DNA of 64,000 nucleotides, from assembly GCF_030272615.1 (NCBI RefSeq), contig NC_081405.1, positions 308,674,014 to 308,738,013 on the forward strand, given 5' to 3'. The notes beneath the pieces are model-generated. The model was given only the letters and a program-made list of their open reading frames with translations. It did not search any database and was not told where the DNA came from. Source of the stretch: Cryptomeria japonica (taxonomy: Eukaryota; Streptophyta; Pinopsida; Cupressales; Cupressaceae). The position numbers and the translations under genes were made by a program. Position 1 is the stretch's first letter. Every line of letters starts with the position of its first letter. Below are positions 1 to 12,138 of this stretch, piece after piece.

Positions 1-2797
1 ACTACTGCTTTGATCTTCCTTTCTTCTCATGCACCTCTATTACTCTTTGATAAAAAACTGGCACTCTTATGTGTGGTATGTAGGCTCCATTGATTAACTC
101 ACTGATTAGCTTATTAGAGAGATCTCTTCCTTCATTTGATCCTAAAGAAAACTGCTTTTCCAAAATGTATATTTGCTCATACTTAATGCAAACGGGGCAA
201 ATTCCTTTAGATCTATTTTTTTCTCTCTAAAATGCCTTGTGCTATCTTCTTCATGCAATAGTGTTTAGATGCTCATAAATGCTATCAAATTCCTTCGTGG
301 GCGTGTTTTAGGGTTTTGACTTCAAAACTCCTACTCTTGCTTTTCTCCAACTATTAGATTAAAGTCTTTCACTTTTATTGACCATGTGGCCTCCCCTTTG
401 AAAAGGTATTTGATAATAATAGCAAAAAACAAATTATCCTTTACTTGCTTAAATACATTCAAAGGCTTCTTAAGTAAATTTTCCCTCCAACAACAAATGT
501 AAACACTTTCTCAATACTTAATCCAAAAGCCAATTATTTCAATATTATTGAGGAAGTGTTTGAATTGTTTATAATGATACTTCCTATTACGCAATAAGTT
601 TGAGTGATTGCGGCACCTAGTAGTGGTAGCTCGTTGTGGAGTTTTGTAATTGTTTTCTCCGAGCAATAAGAATACCAATAACCTTGCCTCATGGATTTTT
701 CCTTGATGATTTGTCAAGGTTTTACCACAAAAATCAGATTCTTATACTTAATTTTCTGGGTTTATGCTTTGGCTTCCACAACATTAAATTCTTTACATTT
801 ACTATCAACTCCAAGGTGAACGAAATGAATTGTCTAGATCACATTAAAAAATATGTCTATCTATAAATATAAGTGAAATAAAGTCATGAATATATTATTT
901 TACTATGTCTCGTTACATTTTATAATTGATTCCACAAGGATCTTTTGAAAGATCTTTTAATATTTTAGTTAGATGTTTGTAAAAAAATTGATTTTTTCTT
1001 TATTAAGATATAAAAATGTATTTAGCATGCAACCAAGATGAATTTCTCTAAATGATACAACACCATTTTTTCGTCAAGGATACTTCAAACTTTTATAATA
1101 ATTTCAAAATACTCTTCAAAAAAATATTTGAGGTCTTAAAAAAGAATGTTATAAAAAATGATTAAAAATCTGTTGGTTGTCTTCCCTCTTGATTTTAAGT
1201 GAAAGGTTGTTCTTTTCATCACATAAAATAATTGATATGTATCTTTTAAGTGTGAGTGAATATAAGATCTAAAAATAAAATGGTCCAATTTTAATTAGCA
1301 TTATAAACCGAACCCGAACCTTGGATGAGTAAAGAGGACACCATTTAACAGAGAACGGCGATCAAAGATGCCAAAACGAAAGCAGGTACCATACAATCAT
1401 ATTTTATATTATTTTTACTGCGCGCAACAGGCACACAGTTCTTACTACATTATTTACTTAGGGTCCGTAAGATGACTTTATTTTGGAGGCATGTGCAAGA
1501 ACAGAGAAATACGTTGGATTTCTGAGCTTGGATTTATTTAAATAAAATGCCACCAAGTCGTGTAGTCATTATAATGATCAGTATTTGAGCTGAACGCCAG
1601 CATCATATAGAGCGCCAGCTTTCCAATGAGAGGGTATAGGATTCCGAGCATAAATCCATTCTCCCCCTGACAGTTGGAATCGAATAGCGAGATTGGTATA
1701 GGGAGGTGACATTACTATGTCCCACACACCTCTATAACTCCTCCGCATCGCTTTCCAATCAGACGTTCTTTCCTGCCATTACACCCTCACATATGATCAG
1801 CAATAGAAAAAAATCAAGATGAATTTGTACCGTAATATATGATTTTGCTTTGTATACCTGTGAGATTTCAACAGCCTCTACATCTCTTTGGCTTCCTTGG
1901 TACAACAAAACCAAAGATAGATAATAGGGGTAATTGCTGCTCTGGTTAATCTTGAACACGATGTTATGGCCTGGATAGTTGCAAGGTACTCTGACATATG
2001 GCAGCCAACATAAACATTAGTTAGTAATAGTTGAGAATAATATAGCAAATAGTGTAATGTTTGAATCTCTCTACTCTTACCGTTTGTAGTCAATGTCAAC
2101 AACACCGAAAGCCTTAAGCTGCTTATCTTTCCCTGGCCAGGCCATAGTTGTGAAAGCATGAGGACTCATAATGAAATCAGTTCGATCGCCTTCTCCATGA
2201 TCTGTTACCACTACTGTTACTCCATTGGCTGTGCAGAGGGCCTGATTTTTGCATCTCACCTATTTAACAGGTAACATCATTCACCACTCTAGTGGTTTGT
2301 ATTTTGATGGGATGCTTATTTAAAAATATAATAAGAATAGTAATAATGGTTTTTGTGCATTACTTATATAATAATAATTACCTGATAGCAAGCACCACAT
2401 CCAGCCCCATTTCTGTATAATAACTGACTTGCTGCAGCAGCATTTCCAGCCATGACGTCTCTCCCATAGCTACCATATCCACAAGCGCCGCCTGCATATT
2501 AATATTTAGCTTGCTTAGTCCTCATTTCTTTAATAATAGAGTGAAAACTAAATCATAATGGTAACATATAATGATAGTATGTATTACTGGAAGTTCCTAA
2601 ACCATCTGGAGTTCCATAATAAGCTGCCCGTGAGCTTATGAATATAGAAGTGGAGTAACCAATGCTGAACAATGCTTCGAGCACGATTAGCAGGGCAAAT
2701 GATCGCCTCTCACAGAGATAAACCTTAAAAATAGAAAAAAGAAAGCCATGGTATTCAAATTATTTATGTCGTCGGGTCCTTGGTATCAGTGGACTGT
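1..2797. repeat. Expansin-like B duplication unit, copy 1
   Basis: Long block that recurs, with small gaps, at 6380..7857 and 11523..13760. Positions 1-1020 match 6380-7500; positions about 920-2797 match 11523-13760. It contains the 3' flank and body of an expansin-like B gene (minus strand). The left edge lies outside the window. Bases 1-1577 hold no gene that I can support: short ORFs there are not shared in frame between copies. Confidence 0.8.
1578..2700 (-). pseudogene. Expansin-like B, 5'-truncated copy
   Basis: Paralogue of the intact gene at 12139..13289. Exons run on the minus strand: partial exon 1 about 2590..2700, exon 2 2382..2491, exon 3 2081..2259, exon 4 1858..1990, exon 5 1578..1772 with stop TGA at 1578-1580. 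All retained splice sites are GT/AG and phases match the intact gene. Family features remain: GACGYG near the start of exon 2, the Cys-rich core (GCGACY, RCKNQALC), and the C-terminal Trp/Tyr-rich pollen-allergen-like domain. Homology stops at 2700, inside the signal-peptide codons. Reading further upstream in frame there is no ATG before a stop, so the start codon, the beginning of the signal peptide, the 5'UTR and the TATA region are gone (about 400 bp relative to the other copy). I call it a pseudogene; transcription from a new upstream exon cannot be excluded. Expansin-like proteins are cell-wall secreted, and their biochemical activity is not established. Confidence 0.85.
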
Positions 2798-3106
2798 AGC
2801 ATGTGCTCCCTGATTTACACTATTTAGACCGACCAACGTTTTTACGGTTCAATTTCTCTGTAATCATTGTTATTGTATTGATGTGTAATAAAAGCTTGCT
2901 GCTTTCACATTTAGTTATGAGATATGTTTAAAAAATATTTAATTAATTTTATTTATGAATTATTTATTTGAAATTTTTATATATAAGGAATTCATTAGAT
3001 TGCCTACTTAAGAGTTAGGTTCATCATGATGTCTAGATCAATTAAACAATTGATGAGTTTAGTTTAGACAAGACCATACATACCGAATACAATGGCTCTA
3101 CAATTT
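2798..3106. repeat. Non-coding duplicated segment
   Basis: Non-coding sequence matching 16830-17160 (the stretch around 'gtttacactatttaga' and onwards). Its continuation resumes at 4989 after the 1.85-kb insertion at 3124..4971. No gene seen. Confidence 0.6.
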
Positions 3107-4988
3107 ATGCATCTTATTATGTTTTTGAATATGGGAAAACAGGTTTTGATGGGCCCCTGAAACCCATTACAGCCAAAAGATCAAAAGATTTATATTAAAT
3201 CTCAACAAAACACAAAAGACAACACACAAAGCAAAAGACAGTTGACAAACAAAACGGCAGCAAACAAGAGACAACTAGTCAAAAACCAAAAAGGACCGAC
3301 TAAAGCCCAGATTTAGATTAAGTCCTGAAGCATTTCAGCAACTTCCATATTATCAGGTGCCCGCTTGATTTCCTCAATTTTGTTGCTATGGCTTTGCATC
3401 TTTTTAGTGCTCGCCCGTGTTCTTCTCCCAAGCTCTGTTTCCTTATCATTTGGGGTATCGTCCTTTACTTTAATAATGCCTGCTGTAGCCTTATCCCTAT
3501 GGTCATTCTCCAGCTTACTGATAAGAGCCTTCATACTAGCCGAGGCAGCCTTAAGAATCATATGAATTTTCTTGCAAATTTTTTTGAGCATGTTCTCAAC
3601 TCCATCAAGTCTTTTTTCAGTGTCCCCTGCTCTATTCTCTGAGCTAAGAAAGCTATTACGATTAGCATTGATAATCTCCTCTGCATTACCAATAGCTTTG
3701 GTAAGCTCACTACGACAATCTAGGAGGGAATTGAATTTACTCAAGCCTAAAGCTTGTAAAGTCTTGATTTTCCTTGCTTCCTAGGCCTGCTTAGTTTTAA
3801 TGCTAGTAATTTCCTTTTGCATCTAGAGGAGCACCTATTTGAAGCTATCCATGCCATTATTGATACAGATGTCAATATCTAGGTGATGCTCTTCCTGGGT
3901 CTTGTCACCTGTGGTCTCAAGATTCACTTCCATTTCCGCCTCCCTGACATCAAAGCTCTAAGCTTCTTTCATGGCTGTATCCTCCCATATCAGGCCCTTA
4001 TCCTTAGAATTAGTCATAAGAGGCGACCGGTTCTTGGTTCCCACATCCTTAGTTTTAGGAGTCTTCCTTTTCTGCTTCTGGCTCACAAGGGTTTGGACCT
4101 CCAGCTATCTTCATCCTCCCCTCTCTGCTTCTTTTTGGCTGACCCTTTATTTTGTTTCCCATGCTCTGTTTTTCTATTTTTCTTGCTCGACCCAACAATT
4201 TGGGGGTCATCCTCTGTGTCATAGCCTTCACCTTCCTCATCATCAGAGTCATTGAAATCCTCTTCCGACTTGGAGACCTCAGCTATATTCAACTGGACGG
4301 TAGTGTTTTTGATGTGATTATACAAAATCAGCATCAAACCTTCATGCATTGCTAGGTTGATATTGGGGTTGGGTATAGCACCCTTGATCCCAACATTAAG
4401 GGTGTAGAAAAGATAATATAGAATAGAAATTTTATCTTTATAGCTAAAGTGATTAAGTAAGACAAAATGGTAGCTATAAACCCTAGTGTATCTACCATCG
4501 AGAGTGATAAATTACATTATAGCCAGCAAAACCCTTGGCCAGAATTAATTTAATTACCTTTGGCGAGAAGTAGGTATGGCTGCCCTTACTAGTCTAGCTT
4601 TCTCCTCCTCATCCTTCGGAAATGTTTTCATGACAGCGTCAGAAATATTTTTGTCCCTGTAGAACTTGATGTCATCCATCAGAAGACTCGTTGCCTCCAC
4701 AATCATAGTTTCAGTCACCTTGACCTTCTTGTTGCCTATGGTTAATGTGCCTTTGTTCTAGCCTTCTTGAAGATTCTCGTAATTTCAGGTCATTTCTCTT
4801 GCATGCGCTCCATGAAATTAGTCATCTTGGCAGCTTGAAGTACTGCCCAAAACTGAGGATGATTCCTCCATTTATCAATGGTGGTGGCTTTCATTCTCTT
4901 TCACTTTCCACCAATAATGCTATTGATATCAATTGTTTGTAATTTCCAACTAATACCTTAAAATACAACTGATGCATCTTACTATGTT
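3107..4988 (-). mobile_element. LINE-like retroposon with 17-bp TSD and unknown ORF
   Basis: Insertion bounded by a 17-bp target-site duplication (atgcatcttattatgtt at 3107-3123, one mismatch at 4972-4988). The related locus 16830-17300 lacks the insert, so 3124..4971 is the inserted sequence. In minus orientation the 3' end reads through a 'ggggcccatcaaaacctg' type tail like other LINE-like tails here (10060, 22600). No reverse transcriptase is visible, so it would have needed an outside LINE. It carries a broken ORF described separately. Long TSDs and the lack of LTRs argue for target-primed reverse transcription rather than an LTR element. Confidence 0.7.
3313..4560 (-). pseudogene. Unknown acidic/coiled-coil ORF in retroposon
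   Basis: Degenerate ORF read on the minus strand in several frames. The upstream part (about 4350-4560) holds a 'SYHFVLLNHF'-like motif followed by 'MHEGLMLILYNHI'. The middle (4083..4349) is a very acidic linker (DSDDEEGEGYDTEDD) followed by a Lys/Arg-rich tract. The downstream part (3313..3744) is a 143-residue charged, Met/Lys/Glu-rich stretch that looks like a coiled coil. Related sequence occurs at 16302..16820 and 24431..25990. I do not recognise a function. The layout (globular domain, acidic linker, coiled coil) resembles transposon-borne ORFs of plants, but that is inference. Confidence 0.5.
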
Positions 4989-5297
4989 GACAATCACTTG
5001 TACTTGCATATTGATAGAAAATGATTAACATAGTAATATTTAAAATAATACAACTATCAATTCCAATAAAAAGTCCAAAAGGTCACACATATGACAATTC
5101 AGGCTTTCGTACTCACATGTCAAAAGCTGCAATTAGAGAATCAATTTCCTTTAAATTATCTAAAGATCACCCAAAATAAGATGCTAGGAATCCAAATAAA
5201 ATGCCAAAGAATACACATCTTCCATGAAAATTTACAAAAATATTGTACAATGTGTGTAATATCTAAATGCTCTACACAACAAATGTGTATTGTGTGA
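4989..5297. repeat. Non-coding duplicated segment (resumes after insertion)
   Basis: Continues the duplicated flank interrupted at 3124. Matches 17170-17460 and in part 13765-13840. No gene seen. Confidence 0.55.
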
Positions 5298-5707
5298 GAA
5301 AGAAGATGAAAGCTTCATAGATGGTTATGTGCATGCTTTGAATTTATGGTGATGAAATTTAGGCTAGGCTTGGAGTCCTAGTTTGTGATTATTGGATTCC
5401 TGGAACTCCCCCTCCCCAATGGAATCTAGATCCGACTGATTTTGACCCACCATCAAGAAGCACTTCTTTATAGCTCCTCAAGATAATCAATAATATCAAG
5501 TATTTTAGATAGGAGGCTAGTGATACACTCATTTGGGCCCCTTCCAAGGATGGGAAGTGTTTGGTTCATGTAGGTTATGAATTGGCTTCTCCTTCTCTCC
5601 CACCCCAATTTAATTGGTTGATCCTTTGGAAAACTAACACAATCCCTCAGGTGTGTTTCTTTTAGTGGAATGTGTGCCATGGCGGGATCCTCACTATTGA
5701 TAACTTA
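5298..5707 (+). mobile_element. LINE 3' fragment (zf-RVT region)
   Basis: Matches 14780-15170, 14320-14760 and 17970-18360. Translation in broken frames gives the reverse-transcriptase zinc-binding region typical of plant LINE ORF2 C-termini: a 'W.PS.DGKCLVHVGYELASP' type start, then FNWLILWK and VCFF(W)WNVCHGRILTI. It is cut off abruptly at about 5707, where unrelated sequence begins. No catalytic RT domain is present. Confidence 0.65.
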
Positions 5708-6379
5708 TCGGCATGAGTTATGCCTTCGTCCATGTCCTTTATGATTCTTGGTGAACAATGAAGTCACACTGAAAACCATTTCTTTATCGGCATAAAACAT
5801 GCCTTCGGTAATCTCCCTCTATGAGTCTTGGTGAACAGTGAAGTCATAGCGACAACCATCGCTTGTCGACAGGAGCACACAATGGCCTCACCGAAATCGG
5901 AGAGATTGATGAAACCACTAAACTTCAGCTGGTTTCTTTCTTGGTCTCACCAAAACCGATGTCATGCTGGCTTTTCTTATCAGCATAACAACATGGCTTC
6001 GACTGTCTCTACAATTTGGCTTGGCGAGCTTTTATGTGTCATAGAAATCCTTCTTATTGACATGACTTATCAATCATTACAACAAAGAGGTCTTATCGAT
6101 ATAAGTTCATAACATCGGCTATCCCTTTATCTGTCTTGGCAACCTCTTCAGTCATGTTGAAATCCTCCTTATCGGCAAGACTTTGCAAAGTCTCACTAAA
6201 GTGTAACTTGTCCATGAAACTATATGACTTCAGCTGGCTCTTCAAACTGTCTTATCGAACACTTAATTCATATCGAAATTCCTTCTTGGGCACCAAGACC
6301 ATTGCGAGGTTCCACCAAAACCAAATTTTTATCGCTGTGTTCCCTTGTTGATGGCTGCTATCACTGAATGGTGAATCCG
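5708..6379. other. Unassigned stretch with diverged short repeats
   Basis: No gene recognised. Phrases recur in diverged form, for example 'cttatcggcat', 'tcttggtgaaca.tgaagtca' and 'ttcagctggct', suggesting an old tandem array or fragment of an unidentified repeat. Small ORFs (5828..6112, 6136..6351) have no recognisable domain. It ends where homology to position 1 of the window begins. Confidence 0.4.
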
Positions 6380-7857
6380 TTGTTGCTACTCCTTTGATCT
6401 GCTTTTCTTCTCTTGCATCTCTATTACTCTTTGATGAAAATTGGCACTCTTATGTGTGGGATGTAGGCTCCATTGATTAACTCACTGATTAGCTTGTTTG
6501 AGATAACTCTTCCTTCATTTGATCTTAAAGAAAACTGTTTTCCAAAACGTATATTTGCTCATTCTTAATGCAAAAGGAGCCAATTCCTTTAGATCTGCTT
6601 TTAAATGTCTTGTGCTATCTTCTTCATGCAATAGTGTTTAGATGCTCATAACTGCTATCAAATACCTTCTTGGGCGTGTTTTGCTTTTCTCCAACTATTA
6701 TAATCGTCTTTCCCCTTTATCGACCATGTGGCCTCCCCTTTGAAAAGGTATTTGATAATAATAACAAAAAATATTATTTATTCTTTACTTGCTTAAATAC
6801 ATTCAAAGGCTTCTTAAGTACATTTTCCCTGCAACAACAAATTTAAACACTTCTTCAATACTTAATCCAAATGCCAATTATTTCATTATAAGCAATTATT
6901 TCAATATTATTGAGGAAGTGTTTAAATTGCTTATAATATTACTTGATCAATAATAACGCTTCCTATTACCCAATAAGTTTGAGTAATAGCAGCACCTAAT
7001 AGTGGTAGCTAGTTGTGGAGATTGTAATTGTTTTTTCCGAGCAATAAGAATATCGATACCCTTGCCCCGTGGATTTTTCCTTGATGTTTTGTCAAGGTTT
7101 TACCACATAAATCAGCTTCTTATGTGTTGTTCTATTATTCCATTTTATTCTCTTTATTATTTCTTTGCAACTAATCTGTGTTGCATTAATACTTAATTTT
7201 CTGGGTTTATGTTTTGCCTTTCACAACATTACATTCAAATTTTTTACATTTACTATCAACTCTAGGGTGAACAAAATGAATTGTCTAGATCATATTAAAA
7301 AATATGCTTATCTATAAATATAAATGAAATAAACTCATGAATATATTGTTATACTACGTGTTGTTACATTTTATAACTAATTCCACAAAGATCTTTTAAT
7401 ATTTTAGTTAGATTTTTCTTAAAAAATGATTTTTTTCTACCGATCAAAAAAAAAAAATGATTTTTTTCTTTATTAATATATAAAATTATATTTAACAAAG
7501 AAGGGTGATCAAAGATGCCAAAACGAAAGCAGGTACCATACAATCATATTTTATATTATTTTTATTACATGCAACAGACACATAGTTTTTAATAAATTAT
7601 TGTTATAGTTGAATATTTATTTAGGGTTGGTAAGATGACTTTATTTTGGAGGCATGGATCTCTGAGCTTGGATTTATTTAAATATAATCCCAACAACTCG
7701 TGTAGTCATTATAATGATTAGTATTTGAGTTGAACGCCAGCATCATATAGAGTGCCAACTTTCCAATGAGAGGGTATAGGATTCCGAGCATAAATCCATT
7801 CTCTCCCTGATAGTTGGAATCGAATAGCAAGATTAATATAGGGAGGTGACATTACTA
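6380..7857. repeat. Expansin-like B duplication unit, copy 2 (partial)
   Basis: Matches window positions 1-1020 and then about 1350-1720, with an internal gap near 7490. It stops at 7857 in the middle of the last expansin-like exon, at 'acattacta'. Holds the exon remnant 7718..7857 and no other gene. Confidence 0.75.
7718..7857 (-). pseudogene. Expansin-like B last-exon remnant
   Basis: About 140 bp matching the 3' part of exon 5 of the other two copies. The frame is open to a stop (TAA at 7718-7720, where the others have TGA) and keeps the C-terminal QLS..EWIYARNPIPSHW motif with a few changes. Exons 1-4 and the start of exon 5 are absent, replaced at 7858 by unrelated AT-rich DNA. Clearly a relic. 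Confidence 0.85.
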
Positions 7858-8085
7858 GAATTATTTTATTAAATTTTATCTTACAACTATTATTTTATTA
7901 TATTTATAATTTTCCACAATTAACTATCAATGTTAAGGGGTCAAGTGTTGGTACTTATGCAAGATTTCTTACATTGTCTACAAGTACCAAAATTTATTGA
8001 TTTTACTATTTGATTATCTAAGAAAATTATAATAGTGACTACTCTTTCATGTTGATATGAATAAGGAATGATGACAACTTAGTCT
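7858..8085. other. AT-rich spacer, nothing recognised
   Basis: No ORF, RNA gene or repeat boundary that I can support. Confidence 0.4.
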
Positions 8086-9360
8086 TTGCCAACTAGACTC
8101 TCTGCGGGACCTTGACATCCTCATACTCAAAGTAATCCTCGAACTCTCCGATCCAATCAATCAGATCCTTCGGGTTCAACGTTCCAGAAAAGTTTGAAAC
8201 TTCCACTTGATGAACTTTATTCGCTTGTGCCAGTGCTCTCAGGAATCTTTCCTCTCTTTTGTCTTCTGATCCTTCAGCCTCTTCCGCTTCAAGCTCTTCA
8301 CTGGCTTCTTCATACTCATCCTCAGACCTCGGGTTCCTCCGCAAACCATCCAATGTGTTCTGAATCTTGTTCCTCACCTCATTATTGAAATCCTCCATCA
8401 TCGGCTCTACCCTCCAAGATTTCATCCTTTTAGGTGGCATCTCCTCTTCTGCCTCGATGAACTACCTCAACTCGACGATCTGACTACCGGTTTCAATTTC
8501 CTCTCACTCAGAGATCTATTGAACGCATGTGTAGCCTGCCTCCAATCGACGTTTTTTCCACCCAAAGGAATGCCTTAAGGTTCGCAAACAACTCTTCCAC
8601 CAACCGGTTCATAACTAGTTCTGATACCAATTGATGCAGCCATAACTAGTAAACCCTCAAAAGAGAACTGACTAGCCTATGCAACAAGAGTAACACAACC
8701 AAAGCAACAAGAAAATATAGCAATATTACACAAATAGATCATATTATTGTCTTAGAACCTTTGGCAACTAGCCAGTTATCATCATACAACCATCATAGAA
8801 CATTTAGTAGTCAACCAGTTACATGCAGTCTACAAGCCAGATACAATCCATCTAGAACTCTCACAGTCAACTAGATCACTAATTACGAATCTAAATATTT
8901 CTTTTGATTTCTACTTCTTTTTTCTTATAAATGATTACATAATACCCTATATATATATATGCTTTGGAACATATCCGGGTTGGCCATACAAAATTACATT
9001 TACCAATATAGGAAAATGAAACATGTAACTAGGTCGGCCTTAAGAATGAAAGAAATTCTTTTGGAAAATAATAACCAAGAAGTGCGGATCAGTAGAAAGG
9101 TTGGCCACATGCCAAAGAACATCAGACAAGATTCCAAATAGATCCACTCACCAAGAAACCACTCCAAAAATGAAGGAAAGCCAACCGGTAAGCACAAGAA
9201 CTATCCCGGAACCTAGAAATAGTCAACCAGGAGCGATAACTAGTCGGAAAAGAATCCAAATGGACTAAAAATTTTGAATTAAGAACATGAACCAACCTGG
9301 AAACTAAAAATAGGATCTGCAATGAAAAGAAAGCAACTATCGACACCTACTGATAGGAAC
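8086..9360 (-). mobile_element. Degenerate LTR retrotransposon, 5' part (Ty3-type gag)
   Basis: Minus-strand element fragment. From right to left: an LTR beginning at 8632 (TGATGCAGCC; the far end, around 9360, is not defined), a 2-bp spacer, a PBS at 8618-8629 (TGGTATCAGAAC on the element strand), a short leader, then the start of gag (8093..8440). It breaks off near 8086 with no protease or pol. The LTR region contains TATA-like runs at about 8950. Outer edges and TSDs could not be determined. Confidence 0.55.
8093..8440 (-). pseudogene. Retrotransposon gag, N-terminal fragment
   Basis: 115 codons starting MPPKRMKSW, a common start for plant Ty3 gag (MPPRR-type). It contains an acidic region rich in Glu (about residues 40-65), then EVSNFSGTLNPKDLIDWIGE and FEDYF, matching the start of the retrotransposon gag domain (FxGxxxPxxxxxWxxxxExxF). 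The domain is cut short at about residue 115; the rest of Gag, the zinc knuckle and pol are missing. Minus strand, about 175 bp downstream of the PBS. Confidence 0.7.
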
Positions 9361-10095
9361 ACATAAAACTGCACATTGAATTGAATAAGATCTTATGCTG
9401 AAGGAAATATTTTCGGTTGATGCAAGATTGCTCATAGATCGGGGCTACTCCCGCATCACTGAAGGAAAGGGTTGATAAGTCGAAGGGAGATTCAAAATTC
9501 CTCAAGTACCATGAAAGGCGAATCAAAGCTTTGGAGGATGATTGTCTAAAAACTCATGTAGAGTTTGACTGTGGTGGTGGTAGTTAGCAAGGCAGCTATG
9601 GATAACACTAATGAAGGTCTCTGCAAGCTCAATGAGTAGGTCAAATTATTGCATGCCATTTCCCAAGGTAATTCCCCTTCGAGCAGCACGAAGATTGATA
9701 AGAAGTCTAAGGCAACAAATGTGAGGACAAGCAATATTCTCAAGGTGTCTTCAGAGAGAATGGATGAGGATGAGGAGGACTTTGAGGAGCCTTGAACGGA
9801 TCATGTGATAAGGCTTCATATCAAAGACAAGGGTATGACCCCTGTAGATAATGTCTGTAAGAAAGTTTTGTTGATTAACATAGAGGTCATTATGAAGAAA
9901 AAATAAATTAGGCAAGATTTTGTAATTTTGTTTAGTTGTTTTGTTTTGTCTATTGTTTAGGCTTCGTTGCCCTATTTTGTTGGATTGGTTGGCATCTTTT
10001 TCGCGGCTGGGTCTTGATTGTTTGAGTTCTTTCTTATTTTTTGTTAACTCTAGGATTTTGGTCCCTGTAAAACCAAATTTCCCCTTTAATTAAAA
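9361..10095 (+). pseudogene. Retroposon 3' fragment with coiled-coil ORF debris
   Basis: Plus-strand relic. Interrupted reading gives a charged stretch (FLKYHERRIKALEDDC), then a Ser/Lys-rich segment and an acidic end (ERMDEDEEDFEEP) closing at a TGA near 9795. About 270 bp of T-rich 3' sequence follow, ending 'ttttggtccctgtaaaacc' then A-rich DNA at about 10090, which resembles a LINE-type 3' end and the tails of the retroposons at 3124..4971 and 24431..25990. No TSD was identified. Function of the ORF unknown. Confidence 0.4.
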
Positions 10096-10369
10096 AAATG
10101 AAAACATCAAGAAATATTCAAATGGTATTCCTACTTCTCATCATTTTCTTCCTCCACAACATATTGGTACAAGGGGTATGATCTTGTTGAGTAGTATTGT
10201 ACTATTCCAACTAGGATCACCTTTTGGAATTTGATTTAAACTTTACCTGCATACCACATGATGCTCTAAGAAGCCTTATAGAGGGTATTTGTCTCACCTT
10301 CTACAAGATCAAATACTGTAGAAGTTATTCTTGATTATATGTATGAAACAAAGCTAGATATTGTGTTCA

Positions 10370-11340
10370 AACAATGTGAGTTACCTAGTTTGTAATTTCA
10401 AAATTAGTATATGATCCCAATATGATTATTGTTGTCATCAACTAGAAAGGAAGTAAGAGGTACCCTGGTTGATAATGGATTAGACCTTAATATTTATAGC
10501 ATTGAGTTGTTACATAAAATTAAAGTGGATGCCTCCCTCATTCAACCAAATTCTTTTTATATTTGTGGCTTTGATAATATAGATAAATAGTTGTTGGGTA
10601 CAATTACATTGCCTATTAACGTGGGTGATGTAATCCCACATCTATCCATTTCATACCTAATTCCTTGGCATTAAATATTCTTGTAGGTAGAGTCTAGCTT
10701 TATCCTATTGAACAAGTGCCTTCCACTCTTCATTTCTCACTCAAATTAATTCACAACAACAAGAAGTACACCCTACCAACTAATACAAACTTGCAGAATG
10801 ATATTGAAAAAAGGGGAGGATGTATATCATGCTTTAACACTATAGTTCCTTCTACAATACAATCTACTATTGATGATGGTTTATTAGAAGATAATTGTGT
10901 TCCTTTAGACTTTAAACCATCCTTTTTGAAGAATATAGAGCCCCTTAATTTAAATTTGAATCCTCAAAGGATCTTTGTGGTTGATTTGACCAATCTTCTT
11001 CCAAGTGTATTTTAGCTTCTAGTTATAACATCTTGATGGTGATTGGGTCTCATTAGACTTCAACCAAACTAAAACTAAGAGTGACCCCTCTCATCCTAAC
11101 ATTTCAACAACTAAAAATATTATATTGTATTTAGAAAATTAGTATGGAGTTGGTTTTAAAATCCTCCCTAAACATGGATACAATGGACATGGTTCATGAT
11201 GTATACAGTAAAGTATTGAGGTCATGAGAAATCTGCATTACATTTTTTATAAAGAATTCCTAGGTTTCCAACCTCCTCCTTTGTCAACATCCCCTTCCCT
11301 ATTGTCTGAAACATCTATGTCTTCTTCTCCCAACTCTTCA
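10370..11340 (+). pseudogene. Ty3-type retrotransposon protease and G-patch relic
   Basis: Plus-strand pol debris. Around 10440-10700 the translation gives an aspartic-protease-like core (LVDNGLDLNIYSIELLHKI, then GFDNIDK, LGTITLPINVG), as in plant Ty3 retropepsins; the active-site motif is D-N-G. Then VPSTLHFSLKLIHNNKKYT, the usual 'VPSTLHQKLKF' continuation. Around 11130-11250 a 'YGVGFKILPKHGYNGHG' stretch resembles the G-patch found in some plant Ty3 polyproteins. Stops and frameshifts throughout. No RT or LTR found next to it. Confidence 0.6.
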
Positions 11341-12138
11341 TATAAATAAGAGAGTATTTTATTTAATCTTCATAAAGACAACTTGATTACTAAACCTAGG
11401 AAAAATCAAATATATTATCATAAACAAAATCAATGAAATCCTTCTTTTTGAAGCTATCATCAAATTCATGGTGATTCTACGAATGAATGACAAGATTAAG
11501 AGTGTAAAATTCAACAAATTCGACTAACTAATTTCACAAGGATCTTTAGAAAGATCTTTTAATATTTTAGTTAGATGTTTCTAAAAAAAATGAATTTCTA
11601 TAGATGATACAACACCATTTTTCGTCAAGGATACTTCAAACTTTTATAATAATTTCAAAATACTCTTCAAAAAAATATTTGAGGTCTTAAAAATGAATGT
11701 TATAAAGAATGATTTAAAATCTGTTGGTTGTCTTCCCTCTTCATTTAAAGTGAAAAGGTTGTTCTTCACGTAGAATAATTAATTGATATCTATCTTTTAA
11801 GTGTGAGTGAATATAAGATCTAAAAATAAAAACAAAATCAAATGGTCAAATTTTAATTAGCATTATAAACCGAACCCGAACCTTGGATGAGTAAAGAGGA
11901 CACCATTTAAAGAGAACGGCGATCAAAGACGCCAAAACGAAAGCAGGTACCATACTGTCATATTTTATGTTATTTATACTGTGCGCAACAGGCATACAAT
12001 TCTTAATACATTATTTACTTCGGGTCGGTAAGATGGCTTTATTTTGGAGGCATGTGGAAGAAGAGAGAAATACGTTGGATCTCTGAGCTTGGATTTATTT
12101 AAATAAAATGCCACCAAGTCGTGTAGTCATTATAATGA

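Noticed and set aside
10440-11010. Protease relic taken as part of element A or B
   Set aside because: The sequence is Ty3-like (VPSTLHQK-type continuation, G-patch) and on the opposite strand, 16 kb away and outside the LTR boundaries.
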